Shown: positions 23,491 to 35,029 of the stretch, one piece after another
Position numbering within the stretch: position 1 is the first letter of the stretch
Layout: each line of letters starts with the position of its first letter
Assembly (NCBI GenBank): GCA_007922305.1
Contig: ML677385.1
Location: 9,992,470-10,056,469 of the forward strand
Direction of reading: 5' to 3'
Source of the DNA: Dermatemys mawii
Taxonomy: Eukaryota; Chordata; Testudines; Dermatemydidae
Length of the DNA: 64,000 nt
Notes under the pieces: generated by a model
What the model saw: only the letters and a program-made list of their open reading frames with translations
Databases searched by the model: none
What the model was told of the DNA's origin: nothing
Translations under genes and position numbers: made by a program

Positions 23491-23753
23491 TGTTTGTTTG
23501 GTTTTTTTAAAAAGGGCAAGAGGACGAGGCGAACAAGTGCGACGGGGGGAAAGGGTGGCCTATTTTAGCCTGTTAGCTGTTTACACAACTCTTGGCCAGT
23601 CAATAGCAAAAATCATAATTCACTGGAGTTTGTTGTTGGTAATATTTTTCTATCTGCCTTAGGTACTTCAGTGGCCCCCATTAGTGTAGTAGCTAAAGTG
23701 ACAAAGAGTCCTGTGGCACCTTAAAGACCTAACTAAAGTATTAGAGCATAAGC

Positions 23754-23781
23754 TTTCATGGGCTAATACCCACTTCGTCGG
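23754..23781 (-). ncRNA. hammerhead-ribozyme-like core in PLE tail (copy 1)
   Basis: On the PLE strand the order is CCGACGA, a short stem (GTGGG with CCCAT), then GAAA. This mirrors the hammerhead core CUGANGA - stem II - GAAA, with the conserved U changed to C, so this copy should be impaired. Stems I and III and the cleavage site were not resolved. Hammerhead ribozymes are known in Penelope-like elements. Confidence 0.4.
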
Positions 23782-23835
23782 ATGCATGCAGTGGAAGTAT
23801 CCAGGGGCAGGAATAAATAAGAGGCAAGGGCCAGG

Positions 23836-23887
23836 TTAGAGATAACAAGGTTAGTTCAATCAGGCTGAACCAGCTTGTTATCTCTAA
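23836..23887 (-). repeat. hairpin just after the PLE stop codon
   Basis: Perfect 14-bp arms, TTAGAGATAACAAG at 23836-23849 and its reverse complement at 23874-23887, enclose 24 bases in which GTTCA and TGAAC can pair again. On the PLE strand the first arm follows the TGA directly. Confidence 0.9.
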
Positions 23888-25553
23888 TCAGGGAGGATGA
23901 GGTCCTCCTCTAGCAGCTGGTCTGGAGGTGTGAACACCGAGAGAAGAGAAGCTGCTTTTGTAGTTAGCTAGCCACTCGTAATCTTTGTTCAATCCTTGAT
24001 TGATGGTATCAAATTTGCAAATGAATTGCAGCTCTGCTGTTTCTCTGCAGTCTGGTCTTGAAGTTGTTTTGCTGCAAGATGGTGACCTTTAGATCTGTTA
24101 TGGTGTGTCCAGCGAGGTTGAAGTGTTCTCCTGCAGGTTTTTGTATATTGACATTCCTGATATCTGATTTGTGTCCATTTATTCTTTTTCGTAGGGATCG
24201 TCCAGTTTGGCCGATGTACATAGCAGAGGGACAGTGCTGGCACATAATGGCATATATTACATTGGCAGATGTGCAGGTGAATGAACCAGTGATGGTGTGG
24301 CTGATCTGGTTTGGTCCTGTGATGGTGTTGCTGGTGTAGATATGTGGGCAGAGTTGGGATCGAGGTTTGTTGCATGGACTGGTTCCTGAGTTAGAGTTTT
24401 TATGGTGCTGTGTGCTGTTGCTGGTGAGAATATGCTTGAGGTTGGCGGGTTGTCTGTGGGCAAGGACTGGCCTGCCTTCCAAGGCCTGTGAAAGTGAGGG
24501 ATCATTGTCCAGGATGGGTTGTAAATCACTGATGATGCATTGGAGAGGTTTTAACTGAGGACTGTAGGTGATGGCCAATGGTGGTCTGTTGTTTTCTTTC
24601 TTGGGCTTGTCTTGCAGAAGGAGGCTTTTGGGTACATGTCTGGCTCTGTCAGTCTGTGTCCTTATTTCCTTGTGTGGGTATTGTAGTTTTGAGAATGCTT
24701 GGTGAAGATCTTGTAGGTGTTGGTCTCTGTCTGAGTGGTTGGAGCAAATACGATTGTACCTCAGAGCTTGGCTGTGGACAATGGATCGTGTGGTGTGTCC
24801 AGAATGGAAGCTGGAGGCATGAAGGTAGGCATAGCGGTCGGTAGGTTTTCAGTATAGGGTGGTGTTAATGTGGCCGTCATTAATTTGCACCGTGGTGTCT
24901 AGGAAGTGGACCTCCTGTGTAGACTGGTCCAGGCTGAGGTGGATGGTGGGGTGGAAGCTGTTGAAATCATGGTGGAATTCTTCCAGAGTTTCTTTCCCAT
25001 GGGTCCAGATGATGATGATGTCATCAGTGTAGCGTAGGTAGAGAAGGGGTGTGAGTGGATGAGAGCTGAGGAAGCATTGTTCCAGGTCAGCCATAAAAAT
25101 GTTGGCATACTGTGGGGCCATGCGGGTGCCCATAGCAATGCCACTGGTTTGGAGGTATATATTGTCACCAAATTTGAAATAATTGTGTGTGAGGATAAAG
25201 TCACAGAGCTCAGCAACCACTTGTGCTGTGGCATCATCAGGGATACTGTTTCTGACAGCTTGTATTCCATCTCTGTGTGGGATGTTTCTGTAGAGAGCCT
25301 CTACATCCATGGTGGCTAGGATGGTGTTTTCTGGAAGGTCACCAATGCATTGTAGTTTTCTCAGGAAGTCAATGGTGTCATGGAGATAGCTGGGAGTGCT
25401 GGTGGTGTAGGTTCTGAGTAGAGAGTCCACATACCCAGACAGTCCTTCAGTGAGAGTGCCAATGCCCGAGATGATGGGGCGTCCAGGATTTCCAGGTTTG
25501 TGGATCTTGGGTAGTGGATAGAATAACCCTGGTCGGGGCTCTAAGGGTATGCT
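23888..25553 (-). pseudogene. PLE reverse transcriptase plus GIY-YIG endonuclease
   Basis: PLE proteins combine a telomerase-related reverse transcriptase with a C-terminal GIY-YIG nuclease. From 25553 down I read YPLPKIHKPGNPGRPIISGI, motif A (TILATMDVEALYRNIPH, 25318-25278), motif B (QTSGIAMGTRMAPQYANIFM) and motif C YTDD (25031-25020) in RYTDDIIIIW, then HFLDTTVQI. A TGA at 24851-24849 stands where Trp is likely (TLY-stop-KPTDRYAYLH), and the same frame then stays open. The Cys-rich block CNKPRSQLCPH (near 24371-24339) has Ser where the usual RC of this motif has Cys. The nuclease has VIYAIMC (24260-24240), MYIGQTGRSLRKRINGH (24221-24171) and GEHFNLAGH. A one-base shift near 24055 moves the true end into another frame (ETAELQFICKF, then NKDYEWLANYKSSF) up to the stop at 23890-23888. 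Catalytic residues of both domains survive. Confidence 0.92.
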
Positions 25554-25589
25554 AATTTATTTCTGTGTTAGTGTAGGGAGTGACTAAGC

Positions 25590-26065
25590 TAAGGGACTCT
25601 TAATCTTTTCAATGCATTTAGCCTCACAACAGACTTGTGAAATAAGGAAGTACAATTGTCCCCTTATGTAGATGGTGAACTGAGGCACAGAGGCTCAGGG
25701 TAGGGCTACACTACCTGCCAGATCGGCAGGTAGTGTTCGATGTTTCAGGGATCGATTTACCGCATTTCACCTAGACGCAATAAATTGATCCCCGAAAGTG
25801 CTCCCATCGACTCCAGAACTCCAGCACGCCAAGAGGAGTAAGCGGAGTCGATGGGGGAGCTGCTGCAGTCAACCCGCCACCGTGGGGATGGTCAGGTAAG
25901 TCAAAGTAAGGTACTTCGACTTCAGCTACGCGAATAGCGTAGCTGAAGTTGCGTACCTTAATTCAAACTCCCCAGCTAGTGTAGCCCAGGCTTCAGTGAT
26001 TTGCTCAACATCACAAAGGACTGTGGGAAAGCAAGGACTTGAACTCGGGTTTCAAAAATCCTACA
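25590..26065 (-). mobile_element. MIR-type SINE, reversed, split by an inverted-repeat element
   Basis: The left half has TTTAGCCTCACAACAGACTT, then CCCCTTATGTAGATGGTGAA and CTGAGGCACAGAGGCTCAG; the right half resumes with TGATTTGCTCAACATCACAA and GGACTTGAACTCGGGTTTC. Together they give a nearly complete reversed MIR, interrupted at 25699-25992. Confidence 0.8.
25699..25992 (+). mobile_element. short terminal-inverted-repeat element in MIR (TACACTA family)
   Basis: The ends are GGTAGGGCTACACTACC and, reversed from the right, AGCCTGGGCTACACTAGC. TCAG lies on both sides (25695-25698 and 25993-25996) and joining them restores the MIR, so the duplication is 3 or 4 bp. The interior has subterminal self-complementary DNA (CTTCAGCTACGCG then CGTAGCTGAAGTTGC). 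It shares the interior block TAGCTGAAGTTGCGTA with the copy at 49354-49635. Confidence 0.8.
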
Positions 26066-26192
26066 CTAGTTCCCTAACTACTGGATAACTCTTCTCTTCT
26101 TCAGCCTTTTTTGTATGCCTTACTATAGAGGCAAGTTTTGAGAAAGCACTTGCAGAAGGAAAAAAGTGGTGACTTTGTGGATTTCTGACCGT

Positions 26193-26241
26193 CCCACCTT
26201 ATAATGACTGTCCCACCTTATAATTTTTCCCACCTTATAAT
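26193..26241. repeat. three tandem CCCACCTTATAAT units
   Basis: CCCACCTTATAAT occurs at 26193-26205, 26212-26224 and 26229-26241 with spacers of 6 and 4 bases. Confidence 0.9.
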
Positions 26242-28652
26242 GAAGTTTTACCATGTAAAAAGGCTTGATTATAAAAGGGATTCCACAGTAATTCATTTTA
26301 GATCTTTTAGTAACAGTACTAAATTCTGAAGAGGTTTTTCAAGAACATTCGAAGTGATTAAATAGTAATAGTGTAATAGTAATTAGGGTAGTTCATATGT
26401 TTTGTTTTAGTTAGATGTTTAGGCAATGAAATGTAATTATTCTGTCAATAAATTAGATCTAATTCTGGTTTGTAGCTAACTGTTCCTTTTTATGTGATTC
26501 AAGGAATCCTACAATATTCTTTTTTTTAATAGAAGAGTATATCTTTATATTTTCTTTTGTTACTGACCTCAAAAAAGGAACATGACTTCAGAGAGGTACA
26601 CAATTAAGGTGTTGTGCACTGTTGTGAATGTTTATAGTTTTCATAGCAGTTTCAAAAATGAATTTAGAGAAGAGCTGTAGATGAGGAGGACTGGTTTGCT
26701 TTTTGGCCTTTACCATAATGTAGTCACTAATTTGTGTAATACTCTTCTCTGTAGCTACTGCTGCCTGTAATTCTTTGCCTCGTTGATTTTGCTTCTGCTT
26801 TCAAATTGCATGTTAAAACACAGATTTTGTTCCCTATCCATGCCTCTTAGTTTCTCTCTACACCTTGGCTTTGTGTTTGATTTCATCATAAATAGTCTCT
26901 GTGTATCCCTCTTCTACCATTCTACTGAAATAGTTAAGGGAAATAGCCTTTATGAGCCTGAAAAGGTCCCTGGACAGCCTGCTTCCGATACAGCAGAAAA
27001 CTCTCTCCTGGCTCCTTACTTGGCAAAGGCTCTGATACAGCAAAGCATTTAACCATGCTTTAAATTTCAAGAAGAACCTGGAAATCAATGGGACATTTAA
27101 GGTTAAATGTATACTTAAACACTTTGCTGAGTTGGGGCCTTAGCCGGTAGCCTTATTTGATTTGTGGTCTGTCTTCTCCATTCTGCTGCAGTCCTCAACC
27201 ACTACAGGGTTTGATGTACCTGCCCCACTCCCTATGTCTGCAAAAATGTTATTCCCCACTCCTCCTTCCTCTCTCACTGTGCAACTTCAGTAATGCACAA
27301 TACCTGCCTTAGGTGCCCAAGATCCTCTCTCCTCTTTTGGGAAATTCCTCAGACTATTTTTTTTCCCTGAAGCTCATTTGGAAAGTGCTATTTAGAGTAG
27401 TTCCCTTTACCATGTTATCCAAGGCCTTTCCACCTACTTTCCTGAACACCTCAGATTTCCAGCTCCCCACTAAAAAACACACTTCCAGCCACCCACTCAC
27501 ACCCATCACCATCATGAACCCACTACACAAACCTTCTGCCTGCACCAGTCACCCTCTAAATTTGGCCCAGACTCAGTCCCTGAGTTGGACTCAGCGTATC
27601 CTGATTTGGAATCTATGGCATTCCACACCCTTGCCATTTTGAGCACAGATGTTCCTCAAATGCAAGGAAGGGATTCATTCTTCTAAAGGGACAGCATTTC
27701 TTCTAAGACCGCCTTTTGTTTTCCCCCTATAATTTGCTATTGTCCATATTTCTGGAAACAAGCAAACAATGCCCTTAGGAGCTGGGCCACACCAAAGTCA
27801 TAATGTAATGGAAAAGAGACTTACCAATGGAGACTGAACCAAGAACAAGTCTTGAAGAGATGTCTCTGTCATCCCCGAAGCTACCCAGGTTAGTTAGAGA
27901 CCACAGAGTCTTTGTGGTAGGATGGAAAAAGCTGAGACCGTGCCGAAGGGAATTGATGATCAGTGATTTTCCCTTATCTTCCATAGTTATGCCATATGCT
28001 GTGCTCTGTTTTGTTATGATAACTTCTTTATATATACTGACTTACATATTCCACACACTCTAAGTAATAGTAATAGTAACATAGATAAAGATTAGTCCAT
28101 AAAAAATGCCATTCTGGAATACTAGAATTAGGAGGTATATATAGGTTCTGAGATGATGAGTCCTCTAATTCTTGTAATGCTGCTTCAATACCACAGTGAA
28201 TGGCACCTGATAGATGTAATACAGCTCATCTTGAATTATTTCATTATGTAGTGGTTTAGGATACCTTTTTGAAACTGTGCAAAATAAAATTGTGTTATAC
28301 ATGAGGTAAGCGATAAGGGAGGAGGACAACAAAAGAGAAGCGGCAGATCTGAGATATGAAAGAAGTCAGATTGGGGGCAATAGAGTTCTTTTTACTGTAC
28401 ATTATATTACATGTACATAAATTAAGATTATAATTCTTTCTTGAGGTTTCTCATGACCTGAACAAACTACTGGATTTTCACCTCTGATAGAATTACAGCA
28501 TACTAGAGGACTGGGGAGAGTAAATACACTATATTTTTTTCCTTATATTGCCTTCTTACACAATGTGCTGCCAAAGACACTGTAACAGTTCTAATAAAAC
28601 TGCACTTTATCTTATTTTGTGTTGAATTTGTGGAAACTGAAAGTTTGTTTAT
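26242..28652. other. unannotated AT-rich stretch
   Basis: Short open frames (26783-27052, 27313-27642, 27827-28063) show no motif or splice context I can support. No repeat family recognised. Confidence 0.45.
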
Positions 28653-28654
28653 TA

Positions 28655-28655
28655 G

Positions 28656-28712
<57 letters not shown>
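28655..28712. repeat. compound microsatellite (GT)n(AG)n
   Basis: About 25 bases of GT repeat pass directly into about 31 bases of AG repeat. The minus-strand open frame across it is Ser-Leu and Thr-His low complexity. Confidence 0.97.
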
Positions 28713-28716
<4 letters not shown>

Positions 28717-31700
28717 GATGGGGAAGGAATCAAGGGGACTAAGTATAAATGCTGAAGAATTTAAAGGTAGCCTGATTTATCAAATGTCCTTATGCTCTGC
28801 AATTCATCACATTACCAACATCACTGGCAAAAGACAAGCAATTGCTAATTCAGTGTTAATATCAAAGAAGATACTTTTTTTAAAAAAATTATACTTATCA
28901 TATATTTTACTTGTGTAGTTTTAAAATATTTTAAACTTGATGAATTTTTCACACCTGAGGTTGTTTAGGCAGAGAGATTGAGAAACCTGTAAGGTTTACA
29001 TTTAATATAGCATAGAAAATGATCTCTAGAAATTCACTAAAAAACTGTGTGTATATTTTCCCATAAAGTATTTTCAGAATAGGATCCTGAAATAAAATTA
29101 TGATAGAATATTTGAATTGCCATATTGACTTTTCATTGGCATTTTTGCTAATCGTATACATGAAACTGAGAGACCACAGGAGTTCCAGAAAAGGCAGTTT
29201 GATGGTCTTTTCCTTGTATTCTTTTCACCAACACCAGTATATTTTGACATTGTTTGTTCACAATACAGCTTTCCAAAGAATCAACAAAACAGTTCAGTAC
29301 TGCTAGTAGCATACTCTGCTGAACTTAAAACACCTCTAGCTTCTAGGTCTGTGAGAACCAACTGGTTTGATGCCAAATAAGTTCAACTGATACTAAATAT
29401 GCCCTCCAACGGATGCTAAATTTAGTAACATTACACTAAGCTCCCTAACTACTGAAAGTGTTACCATCATTCATAATGTTTTCTGTGTGCTTAGTCTATT
29501 ATAACTTGCAAATTCTGGCAGCGATGCTCTTATTATTCATGGCAACAAATCCCACCGCCAGCAAATTTTTAACAATGACCTTGTTTTAATAATGAGAACA
29601 TACAAGTAATTGGTCTTAATGTGTATACAAACTAAACCCTTTATTATAACATTCCATGTCGTACTGTTTTAACAAGCTTTTTTTTTAAAAAAATATTTAT
29701 TGTGATGATTTTGTGCTTTAAAAATGAATGAATGTTAAAAGCAGGGAGTAGTCTCTTCCAAACAGATATTGTCTTCCTGTGCCTAGCTGTGTACAGTACA
29801 AAATGCAGTTGAGTATGTAGCTTCAGTATGTGAAGTGTGACTGTTACCAGACATTTCATTTTTCCCCATGAAACGATTAGGATCAGTTTACTACCCCAGC
29901 CTTAGCTTCATGCTGGAGTGTAATAAGCTGTCACAGATGGTGTACAGGATAATGTAAATGGTCTTTCTATAAATACAAAATTATATTTTCTTAAATTGAA
30001 TTCTTTACTAACTGCTGGTTTCTGATAGATGTCAGGAATGGATTCTTTAAGATTTTAATGAGGATTTTCATTCAAGACTCCAAAGGAAACATATTGACCA
30101 GCTTTGTTCAGATGCTGTATGCATTTCTAAACTGCCAAAAAAAAAAAGTTTTATATATTGAAATTTTCTAGGCTTCTAGCTTGATTTTCTTTTGTTGGAA
30201 TGATTGAATGTTGAAATCTAAACATGAACTGGGACCTGAAGTACCAATCTTGTGCCATGACTGATTAAACAGTTACTTGAATTTTTGGTAGGGGAAGGCA
30301 GAGCTTAAAGTGTCATAGTTACAAAATTAAAGTTAACTCATTAAGTGCTTTGCTTTCCTGTTTTATTCCATTTTATGTTGCAAAAATTAAAAAAATCCTT
30401 GATCAGTAAAATTAATAATTGTTCAAAGTCTAGGGTTTTTTTCTATTTAGTTCATGAATGCCTGGAGACCAAAGCTCTGACTCCTCTATCTTCTCCTTTT
30501 CCTCCTTTGTGTCTGTTGTCCCACACTCAGCCATCCCACAGTTACTCAGCAATTGCCTCACTGTTAATGTTTGTATTCAGAGTGTTAGTTATTTCAAGAG
30601 TCCTGTTATATTAATTTAGGTGGAATAAATGAGCCAAATGTGTTAATGTTGGACAGTAATTAGATTATGTTAAACGGTGTTGAACAATGTTGAGAGTTTG
30701 GAATACAGAGACCTCAGCCTGTTTAGGACCATGGTACAAACACTATTAAGAATCCTTAATCTTATATGAAATATACAGAAAAGAAGGAAACATAGTTGAA
30801 ATGTAAAGTGTTAAGTAAGACACTCATTTTAACAACATTTCTTGTTCCCTTTTCCTTTAGCTGAAGTAAGTCTTAGAAGGAAAAACTCCTTTCTTTTTTT
30901 TTGACAGTCTCTGAGGTGGTATTAAAGATGATGATAACTGTCATTATGAAGAAAAGAGATGAAGTTAGCTGGAGCTGTTGGTGGTGGTGGTTTTAAAATC
31001 CAATCCCGTTTCATCGCAGGTGGTGGCTGGACTTCAGCTAGAGCTGGTACAGATGGCAATGTCATTTGGATTCCTCCATCTGGCCCTTTCTGGTCAGGAC
31101 ATCCCTCAGGATCAGAATAAAGAAGGTTTTGGGGTCCCAAGAAACAATGGGGTGGCAGCTTTGATGGTGAAGCTCACTCCCAAAGCCTCCTTATGTTCTT
31201 CTCTATTTTCCCCAAAAGAATCTATCTGTAAGGACCCCAAAAGGGTGAGGCGTGGAATAGCCCATTTCTACTTTATGTTGCACTCCAGTTAGACCTAATA
31301 TTTGATACTAATTTGGGTTAATTAATTTCTAGTTCTACATCTTCTTCTGTTTTTACCAAGCATGATTTTAACAAAGTCCTTGGAACCTATCAGTAGGCCC
31401 TTTCCTTTAGACTAATTTAGTCTTGCTGTCTCCTTGTCGTACCTTTTCTCATCAACATTGGTTATTATAGATTACTGTGACATTTTAGGAATGTATACTA
31501 TGAATTAATTGTTAATTTAATTTTGATAAAACTCTTTTGTCACCTGAAATGTTTTTCATTCCTTGTGCCATTTTATTATATTGTTGTTGGACATGTTAAT
31601 GAAATCTGTTTAATTATTCTGTATCTCCTGTAAGTAAGTCAAAGGCTTCCTGTCTATTTTTGAATTATTTAGTTCAAATTTAAATAATATGCAAAGGAGG

Positions 31701-33540
31701 AAGGAGAGTGTGAGTGTGGCTAAGGCAGGAATAAGCAAATGGTATTAATTAAAAAAAAAAGTGTTCAGTAAAGCAGGGGATAGTGAGTTTGCAGATAGAC
31801 TCTGGAAGCCTCTCGTTGGTAGAGAGGGACTAGGAAGGAGCCCCGGGCTTTACTGTAGCCCATGAAGTGTATCTATGATGAGGCTAGGGTAGGAATAACG
31901 GCCTGAAGTTCCAGAAATCTTGGTCTTTGAAAGGTTGGAGATGGCAGGTCCTGTTCTAGGTGATAAAGCTCATCCCCCCTCCAGAACGTTGGTCAGGAGT
32001 TGACCGAGGACCTAGGTGCCCTGCCTAGTCTCAGAGTGCTGCTGTTGGGTTGAGGGGGGACTGGCCACAGAAAGGCAACAATCATGTAAGAAGCTAAGAG
32101 GTTAACTCTTGCTTTTCCCCAGCTGGACTGCTGGGGTCTTTCTGTTGGGGAGGGGATAGGGTTTTTAAAAATGAGGACCCTGGAAGAGACGTACTGGTGT
32201 GGGTGATGGTCCACATATGGGCAAGCAGGTAGTGGCATGCTGACACCACCCAGTATCCCTAGAGCAAGTTCCCTATGTGGCATGTATGTGGGGTCGGGGG
32301 TGGGGCACAGGAAATAAAATATATGTATTTCATATAAAATTGTTTACTATTGTACACATGAGAGGCTATAAAGGCACTGCTGATCAGGAGATAAAGGTAC
32401 CCCATGTTTCGTTGAGCTTTTTCACTGTAAACTCTACTCATCAAAAATGTGAACAGGATTGTGCTGCAGCTGCATTTTACGTATGCTCTGTATAAGCAGT
32501 ATTTAGTCAAATTGTGTACAATTTCCATGTTTTCATTTGAAACCCATGTAATCTGTGATTTGGTATTTTCTTGAAATACCAGCGTCATTGCTAGTCAAAC
32601 AGAATGAGGGAGCTGCAGAGAGGCAACAACAAATATAAAATTGAAGAGGATACAGGAATCCTCCCTTGGAAAATATTGAAATGCCAGATGCAGTTTCCTG
32701 AATTTTTGTGAATTGAGGGGTGGGGGAAGGAGAGATGAGTGTAAAGAGAGAGTGAATGTATCTATGTCAATAGTGAAGTGAAAATGTAAATGGGTGTGAG
32801 CACTTGCTTTCCATCCATCAGATGCATAAGCACTCACTTTTGCTTGCTGGATCTACCCTCTCATGAGGAAAAGGCAGCAACTGTGTAAAGAGAAGGTCTG
32901 AGAGTAGGAAAGGGGAGGGAGAGAAAATAGTGAGGGATAGCGAATAGAAGAAGGAGCAAGTGGGACGGAGTAGGGAGAGGGTCCAGCGTCAACAGTAGAT
33001 CAGGAGAGACAAAACATCATCAGAGATGAGAAGGGAGGAGTTAAATAGGAACAGAGGAGTAAAGGCAAACCCTTAGGTATCTAGTGTGCAGTTGCTGAGG
33101 GACAGGCAGGAGCCTAGGGGGAGAAGTAAGTAGGAGGCAATGTTGGCGGGGATCGAATCCCATATGAAGATGGGAGGAGGTGCTACTTACTGTAGGGTCA
33201 CTGGTCACTTTGAGTGATTGGGAACAGTGTGGAGTCCTGGTCATAAGGCAGGGGAAAGGAGAGCTGCAGGAGGTATTAGGGTCCTGGAGGGAAAGATGTT
33301 AGGAAAGGCAAAGGAGAGGTGTTGGTGGCTATTGTTGGTAGAATTAGGGGCTTCAGGGATGGCAAGGAGGAGATGCTGAGAGTAGCTCCAGATGGATTCA
33401 GAATTTGTTGTTGGCCAAGAAAACTTCTCTTCTTGTCAACTGGATAGCATTCCTGGTAGATTAATACACCAGAAAGTGGAAGTGGCTCTTGACTGTTCAT
33501 ACCTTTCTGCAATAGGGTAGCTGGCCCCTTAAATGAAATT
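28713..33540. other. unannotated stretch, purine-rich after 32.7 kb
   Basis: No gene is supported. Open frames at 30978-31292, 31993-32283 and 32259-32588 lack motifs. From about 32700 the plus strand becomes rich in GGAGA runs, which continue into the inverted repeat at 33639. Confidence 0.45.
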
Positions 33541-34420
33541 GGGTCCAGCACTCCTGTTCCACCCTAGTGGGGTGTAATGAGAGGGATGCCCCTAGGAGTT
33601 ATAAATGAGACAGCCCAGAGGCAAGAGACAGTTCAGAACCTAGAGAGGGCGAGAGCTCAAAGGAAGAAGAAAGCTGGGTTGAGAGCTTCAGGCAGAAGAT
33701 GGCCTGGAGGAGGGAGCAGTAAGAGTTTCTTAGTGAGTAGTGGAGCCAGATCAGAGTTCTGCCATCTTCAGACTTCCCCAAGCCAGAGAGTCTGAAGGAT
33801 GAGAGCAGCAGAGGGAGACATCTGCTGGCTCTCTGAACTGGAGAGCTGAATACAGAAGGCCAGAGACAGGGTGGAAGCCTGGGGAAAGATGGAGGAGTGA
33901 GCCACTGAGGTATCCAGGCTTCTGCCCTCTCTGTGGCCTTCTGTATTCAGCTCTCCAGCTCAGGGAGCTAGCAGGTGCTTCCCTCTGCTGCTCTCATCCT
34001 TCAGTCTCTCTGGCCCGGGGAAGTTTGAAGATGACAGAACCCTGATCTGACTCCACTGCTCACTAAGAAAACTTACTGTTCCCTCCTCCAGGCCATCTTC
34101 TGCCTGAAGCTCTCAACCCAGCTTTCCTCTTCCTCTGAGCTCTCGCCTTCTCTGGGATATAAGCAAGGCAGAAAAGTACCCCAGCTAGAAGGCTTGTGTG
34201 AGGAATGGTGAGAGATGCTGGAGCCATTCTTAAGAGCCTAAATGAGGTGCTGGAACTGTACCAGAGTTGGAGTGTGGTGATAAATGCCAGAGTATTATTT
34301 GGTGTGTTGACAGACTGGCAGGACTGGAAAGATTGAAGGCACTCTTTGACTGTGTTAGGGGATTTGGGATTATGGTTGTTGGGCTTTTATAATAAATTCA
34401 ACCTGTAAAGGACTATTTAT
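33541..34420. repeat. unclassified repeat-like block around the inverted repeat
   Basis: The left flank includes a TATA-like GAGTTATAAATGAGACAG near 33596, and the right flank includes TTTATAATAAATTCAACCTG with an AATAAA near 34392. This could be a Pol II LTR-like unit that has undergone inverted duplication, but no known family or coding part is recognised. Confidence 0.3.
33639..34156. repeat. long inverted repeat, arms about 244 bp
   Basis: The left arm 33639-33882 and right arm 33914-34156 are reverse complements at about nine bases in ten, with a 31-bp spacer. Examples present in the left arm and reversed in the right are AAAGCTGGGTTGAGAGCTTC, AGGCAGAAGATGGCCTGGAG, and GGAGAGCTGAATACAGAAGG. 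Transcription through it would give a long snap-back RNA. Open frames within it (33577-33795 plus, 33599-33781 minus) have no motif. Confidence 0.93.
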
Positions 34421-35029
34421 GTGTGGAAATCTTGAATGGAGTTATTGGGGACTCCAGAAGAAAGAGAAAACTGAGGAAGATGCATTTATTGTGCCACAGC
34501 CTGATACCTGAAGGGCACCTCAACCTGGGGCCACTCAACGACATTTCCCAGAGCCAAATTCTTCTCTCTGACCCACCTCCTTTTAGTTCAGGAACCTGTT
34601 TAAGAAAACAAGTCATGCAGCTTCAGAGGAAGGATCCTGAGCACCTCAGGGGACTTTGAGATTAGACAAAGAACTCTCCAGAGAGAAGGGAAGCTGTTGA
34701 ATATGGAAACAGAATTAAGTCCAGATTAGTTTGTGTGTGTATATATATATAATATATATTCACACACACAATGATTTAAAATGGCCCATTTTTCACAAAG
34801 CTCAAAACAGTTATGAGCCAAATCAACCCAGGAGGATGAATTCAGTCAGCAAAATGTGAATGACAAATGAGGATTGTTGAACACTTTACTAGATGCTCAA
34901 AAAGCCAAATCACACAATCAAGGAATAAGGCCACCTTGGTTAAAAATCTGATTTAGTTTAGAGGAGAAGTGAAGGTGGTTATGTATATAGATATAGATAT
35001 AAACCAATGGAAGGAAGAGTAAGTTGATT
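34157..35029. other. unannotated stretch with a palindromic TG/TA/CA microsatellite
   Basis: At 34730-34771 TTGTGTGTGT, then a TATATA block, then CACACACAA form a self-complementary simple repeat. The rest is unrecognised; the open frame at 34423-34659 has no motif. Confidence 0.5.

Larger units (their letters stand above)
23696..25553 (-). mobile_element. Penelope-like element (PLE), 5'-truncated
   Basis: This is a Penelope-like retroelement read right to left. It carries a reverse transcriptase, a linker, a GIY-YIG endonuclease and a 3' tail that starts after the stop codon at 23888-23890 and ends with the reversed AAGTGACAAAGAGTCCTGTG. The 5' end is lost just before the PLPKIHKP motif. 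A second tail-only copy lies at 52478-52611. Few disabling changes are present, so this copy is younger than the CR1 fragments around it. Confidence 0.93.
23681..25576. repeat. candidate 9-bp target duplication around the PLE
   Basis: TTAGTGTAG occurs at 23681-23689, just left of the PLE tail, and at 25568-25576, just right of the point where its homology ends. About 8 and 14 unexplained bases lie between these copies and the recognisable element, so this is a candidate only. Confidence 0.4.

Noticed and set aside
24058..25319. Plus-strand open frames of 86 to 93 codons
   Set aside because: They are antisense shadows of the PLE reverse transcriptase and endonuclease.
30978..31292. 104-codon open frame on the plus strand
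   Set aside because: No domain, poor composition for coding and no splice context; treated as chance.
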